The position numbers and the translations under genes were made by a program. The notes under the pieces were generated by a model that worked only from the letters and a program-made list of their open reading frames with translations, ran no database searches and had not been told where the DNA came from. Source: JBBRVW01 sp963784645 (GTDB taxonomy: Bacteria; Actinomycetota; Actinomycetes; JACCUZ01). From it: a stretch of 64,000 bases of DNA. This document shows, piece after piece, positions 60,940 through 64,000 of the stretch; positions within the stretch are counted from its first letter, which is position 1, and each line of letters begins with the position of its first letter. The stretch covers positions 248,001 to 312,000 of the forward strand of contig CAWARY010000020.1 of NCBI GenBank assembly GCA_963784645.1, given 5' to 3'.

Positions 60940-61659
60940 ATGAACGCCGTGCCCCCTCGCCGCGACAACGGCCTGCGCGCGACGTCGTACGTCCGGCTGG
61001 ACGACGTCGCGACGCACCTCGTCGACGAGCTGCTGTCGCGGCTGCGGGACGCCGGGGTGGCGGCCTACAGCGCGCCGACGCTGGGCCGGCGCGGGCCGTA
61101 CGGCGAGACGGTGCCGCCGGTGGGGCCGAGCGACTCGGTCTACGTCGACACCGTGCGCCGCGACCGGGCCCGCACGGTCAAGGAGGACTACCTGCGCGAG
61201 ATCGACGACGACCTCGCGTGGTCCGACATCGTCGCCGGCTTCGACCTGAAGATCCCCGACGAGGTGCCCCGCTGGCCGGTGGCCGAGGACGTCGCCCCCG
61301 AGGAGCAGCGCGCCGCGCCTGCGGCCGAGGACCGGCCCGGCCCGACCATCGGCTTCGACGTCCTGCGCGACCGGGTCGACGCTCCCCCGCTGGCGCGGCC
61401 CGAGGACACCGAGGACCACTACCAGCCACCGCCCCCGCCGCCGCTGCCCGAGATCGACCGGGTCGGGCGGTTCGCCTGGGCGGGTTTCCTGGGCGGCCCG
61501 CTCATGCTTCTCCTCGCGCTGCTGACGGGCGTCCAGCTCGACGGGTGGGTCGGACTGCTGGCGGTCGGCGGGTTCGTGGCAGGCTTCGTCACGCTCGTCG
61601 CCCGGATGAAGGACCGTCCCCCCACGGACACCGGCCCGGACGACGGCGCCGTCGTCTGA
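60940..61659 (+). CDS. Unknown protein with C-terminal membrane helices
   Basis: A 239-residue protein I cannot assign. The N-terminal 110 residues form a soluble domain (ATHLVDELLSRLRDAGVAAYSAPT) with a VYVDTVRRDRARTVKEDYLREIDDDL stretch. A Glu/Pro-rich linker including a seven-proline run leads to two transmembrane helices (about 180-198 and 205-222). It is 4 bases after the esterase gene and likely co-transcribed. Confidence 0.75.
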   Translation: MNAVPPRRDNGLRATSYVRLDDVATHLVDELLSRLRDAGVAAYSAPTLGRRGPYGETVPPVGPSDSVYVDTVRRDRARTVKEDYLREIDDDLAWSDIVAGFDLKIPDEVPRWPVAEDVAPEEQRAAPAAEDRPGPTIGFDVLRDRVDAPPLARPEDTEDHYQPPPPPPLPEIDRVGRFAWAGFLGGPLMLLLALLTGVQLDGWVGLLAVGGFVAGFVTLVARMKDRPPTDTGPDDGAVV

Positions 61660-61683
61660 GCACCCACTCCAGGAGGTAGTCCC

Positions 61684-62931
61684 GTGACCAGCGAGACCGT
61701 CGAGGTACGCGGCCACCTGATCGACTCCGGGGTGCTGTCCCGGGTGCTCGACGACATCCTCGAGTACGGCGGCGACTACTCGATCGACAAGTTCGAGGTG
61801 GGCAAGACGCCGACCGACGAGTCGTACGCCCGGCTGACGGTCCGCTCGGACAACGACGACGACAGCGCCCGGCTCGTCATGCGGCTGCAGACCCACGGCG
61901 TGAACCCGACCGACCCCGGCGAGGCGGTCGTGCGCGAGGTCCAGACCGACGGGGTCTTCCCCGACGACTTCTACTCGACGACGAACCTCGAGACGGTCGT
62001 GCGGCTGGGCACCCGCTGGGTGCCCGTCGAGAACCCCGAGATGGACTGCGGGATCCTCGTGACCGGCGACCGCGCGCGCACCATCGCCGTGAGCGAGATC
62101 CGCGCCGGCGACCAGCTCGTCTGCGGCGCCTCCGGCGTGAAGGTGGTGCCGCTCCCCGCGATCGACAGGAGCGTCGGTGGCTTCGAGTTCATGAACTCCG
62201 AGGTCTCCTCCGAGAAGCCACAGGCCCTGCTGGTCCGGCAGATCGCGCAGCAGATGCGCGACGTCAAGGCCGAGGGCAAGAAGATCCTCTGGGTCGGGGG
62301 CCCGGCGGTCGTGCACACCGGCGCGGCGCCCGCGATGGTCGCCCTCGTCGAGGCCGGCTACGTCGACGTGCTGTTCGCCGGCAACGCGCTGGCCACCCAC
62401 GACATCGAGGCGTCCCTGTTCGGCACGTCGCTCGGTGTCGACCTCAAGCAGGGTCGCGGGGTCGAGCACGGCCACGAGCACCACATCCGGGCGATCAACC
62501 AGATCCGCAAGGCCGGCTCGATCGCCCAGGCCGTCGAGACCGGGGTGCTGACCGGTGGCGTCATGCACTCGCTCGTCACCCACGGCAAGGAGTTCGTCCT
62601 CGTCGGCTCGGTGCGCGACGACGGCCCGCTGCCCGACGTCTACACCGACGTCATCGAGGGTCAGCGCGCCATGCGCGGCGGCCTCAAGGACGTCGGCTTC
62701 GCCATCATGGTCGCGACCATGCTGCACTCCGTGGCCACCGGGAACATCCTGCCGGCGTCGATCCCGCTGGTCTGCGTCGACATCAACCCGGCCACCGTGA
62801 CCAAGCTGGCCGACCGCGGCTCGGCGCAGGCCCGCGGCATCGTCACCGACATCGGGCTCTTCCTCGAGCAGCTGGCCCTCGAGCTGGCCCCGGCGTACCG
62901 CGCCGGCGAGCGCCCCGGCGAGGACGTCTGA
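61684..62931 (+). CDS. TIGR00300 family (LOR/SDH domain) protein, possible ornithine cyclodeaminase
   Basis: A 415-residue protein of the TIGR00300/LOR-SDH family. The N-terminal domain is VEVRGHLIDSGVLSRVLDDILEYGG, and the C-terminal Rossmann-like part has ILWVGGPAVVHTGAAPAMVALVEAGYVDVLFAGNALATHDIE and LPLVCVDINPATVTKLADRGS-like segments. Archaeal and cyanobacterial relatives convert ornithine to proline, so this is a candidate ornithine cyclodeaminase. AGGAGG before GTG 61684 is among the strongest ribosome sites in the window. Confidence 0.85.
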   Translation: MTSETVEVRGHLIDSGVLSRVLDDILEYGGDYSIDKFEVGKTPTDESYARLTVRSDNDDDSARLVMRLQTHGVNPTDPGEAVVREVQTDGVFPDDFYSTTNLETVVRLGTRWVPVENPEMDCGILVTGDRARTIAVSEIRAGDQLVCGASGVKVVPLPAIDRSVGGFEFMNSEVSSEKPQALLVRQIAQQMRDVKAEGKKILWVGGPAVVHTGAAPAMVALVEAGYVDVLFAGNALATHDIEASLFGTSLGVDLKQGRGVEHGHEHHIRAINQIRKAGSIAQAVETGVLTGGVMHSLVTHGKEFVLVGSVRDDGPLPDVYTDVIEGQRAMRGGLKDVGFAIMVATMLHSVATGNILPASIPLVCVDINPATVTKLADRGSAQARGIVTDIGLFLEQLALELAPAYRAGERPGEDV

Positions 62932-62962
62932 CAACGCCTGACCACCGCTCGTCCGGTCAGTG

Positions 62963-63013
62963 CTCGGCACGACCTGCGAACCGGTAGTGCCTGGGACGCG
63001 TCCTCGTGCCGAG
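62963..63013. repeat. Inverted repeat in the gap before the last gene
   Basis: CTCGGCACGA (62963-62972) pairs perfectly with TCGTGCCGAG (63004-63013) over a 31-base loop. It lies 32 bases past the TIGR00300 stop and just upstream of the last gene's AGGAGG, so it may be a terminator or leader structure. Confidence 0.65.
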
Positions 63014-63055
63014 GCGCGACGCCATCAGGTGGCGCCGCCCGGACAGGAGGTCGCC

Positions 63056-64000
63056 ATGACCCCACATCCCTGCTCCCACCCCCTCACCGTCGCACGACGG
63101 CTGCGTGCGGTCGCGGCACTCGGCGCCGCGCTGCTCGCCATCCCGCTGGTCGCCGCGACGTCGGCCGCCGCTGCGGCGCCGGCCAACGACGCCCGGTCCG
63201 CGGCCCAGGCCGTCGGCGTGCTGCCGGTCGCGATCCAGGGCGCGACCGCCGGATCCACGGTCGAGCCCGACGAACCGGGCGGCTGCAGCCCGATCAAGGG
63301 CTCGCTCTGGTACGCGTTCACGCCGGCCAAGGACCGGTCGGTCCTGCTCGCCCTCGACGCTGCCGGCGACCTCGACGCCACGCTCGACGTGTTCACCCGC
63401 GAGCGCTCCCAGCTGTCGTCGGTCGGCTGCCAGACGACCAATCGACGGGGCGAGGCCACCCTCGACCTCGACGTCACCAGCGGCACGGAGTACCTCGTCC
63501 GGGTCGCAGCACGCACCGGGTCCGCCGACGACGCCTTCGTCCTGAGGATCGTCGCGCCCGACGACCCGGCGACGGCGCCGGGCGTCAAGCTCCCCGCTAC
63601 TGGTGTGGCTGCTTCGGTGCAGCGTTTCGCGAACCAGGACGACGCCTGGTACGTCGACCTCGTCAGAGGCCGCACCTACCGGATGAACGTCGTGACGGTC
63701 GGCGACGACTGCGTCGACGTCGAGCTCTTCGCGGCCGGCACGAAGAGCTTCGCCACCTCGCCGCTGCGCCGCACCTCGTGCGACGCGCACACCGTGTTCG
63801 CCGCCCAGCGGACCGGGCGGTACCCGATCCGGGTGACGGCACCTCGCAACAGCCGCTCGGTGCTGAGGTACCGGCTGCGGGTCGGCCCTGCATCGGCCGA
63901 CGACACGGCCCCTGGCCTGCCGCTCGTTGCGGATCGCGACGTTCACGGCCGCCTGCGCGGCAGCGAGCTCGACGCGCTCGACCTCTACCGGTTCGGAGTC
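63056..64000 (+). CDS. Secreted protein with PPC-like beta domains, truncated by the window end
   Basis: At least 315 residues, with no stop before the window end. A Sec signal peptide (about residues 1-42, ending SAAAAA) precedes beta-rich repeats. The first repeat contains CSPIKGSLWYAFTPAKDRSVLLALDAAGDLDATLDVFTR and the second DDAWYVDLVRGRTYRMNVV, the pattern of bacterial pre-peptidase C-terminal (PPC) domains. Further C-terminal domains are likely beyond the edge. ATG 63056 has AGGAGG five bases upstream. Confidence 0.8.
   Translation, partial: MTPHPCSHPLTVARRLRAVAALGAALLAIPLVAATSAAAAAPANDARSAAQAVGVLPVAIQGATAGSTVEPDEPGGCSPIKGSLWYAFTPAKDRSVLLALDAAGDLDATLDVFTRERSQLSSVGCQTTNRRGEATLDLDVTSGTEYLVRVAARTGSADDAFVLRIVAPDDPATAPGVKLPATGVAASVQRFANQDDAWYVDLVRGRTYRMNVVTVGDDCVDVELFAAGTKSFATSPLRRTSCDAHTVFAAQRTGRYPIRVTAPRNSRSVLRYRLRVGPASADDTAPGLPLVADRDVHGRLRGSELDALDLYRFGV

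Overview
The window is a gene-dense, very GC-rich actinobacterial chromosome segment. GTG starts are frequent, coding density is high and I saw no rRNA, tRNA, CRISPR array, insertion sequence or phage gene. Gene content (MoxR/DUF58/transglutaminase cassettes, DUF3040, an SOS-controlled DnaE2 cluster, a PknL/Rv2175c pair, type II DAHP synthase, CrtYc/CrtYd cyclase) fits the Actinomycetota. A Nocardioides-like member of the Propionibacteriales is my best guess, not proven. From about 35.8 to 60 kb the order and strands of metF, a prenyltransferase, an Rv2175c homologue, a PknL-type kinase, aroG and an acyltransferase match the M. tuberculosis Rv2172c-Rv2182c region as I remember it. Carotenoid genes are inserted in the middle.

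Layout: 0-8 kb, two tandem MoxR-DUF58 cassettes, the second with a transglutaminase. 8-16 kb, DUF3040, dinB, a methyltransferase and an operon DUF6504-HEPN-dnaE2 behind a perfect LexA/SOS box. 16-19.5 kb, a YbaK deacylase and two LPG-synthase-like flippase proteins around a glycerophosphodiesterase. 19.5-24 kb, carotenoid tailoring genes (CrtA-like, CrtO/CrtI-like, CruF, CruG). 24-26 kb, a GNAT and an F420/flavin oxidoreductase. 26-33.6 kb, a large secreted subtilase, a fasciclin lipoprotein and two tandem membrane molybdoenzymes with a Sec-Tat layout. 33.6-41.4 kb, a second CrtI-like gene, a CDP-alcohol transferase, metF, crtE, crtI, crtB, crtYd and crtYc. 41.4-47.5 kb, Rv2175c homologue, ferredoxin-reductase-like protein, methyltransferase, LysM/SLT transglycosylase and PASTA kinase. 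47.5-51.7 kb, a molybdoenzyme, both type I and type II DAHP synthases and threonine aldolase. 51.8-57 kb, secreted subtilase, phosphofructokinase with pyrophosphate-type residues, DUF1028, glycerol kinase and fasciclin protein. 57-64 kb, a LuxR/MacS two-component system, acyltransferase, esterase, a TIGR00300 (LOR/SDH) enzyme and a truncated secreted protein.

How it works together: the carotenoid genes could make lycopene (CrtE, CrtB, CrtI), cyclise an end (CrtYc/CrtYd), and hydrate and glycosylate the other (CruF, CruG). This predicts a glycosylated, probably monocyclic carotenoid.

Two features stand out at the DNA level. About seventeen genes have a TANNNT -10 box only 6-8 bases before the ATG/GTG, the signature of leaderless mRNAs. 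The window also carries many long, near-perfect inverted repeats, most intergenic but two inside dnaE2, one of which is a perfect 52-base palindrome translated in frame.
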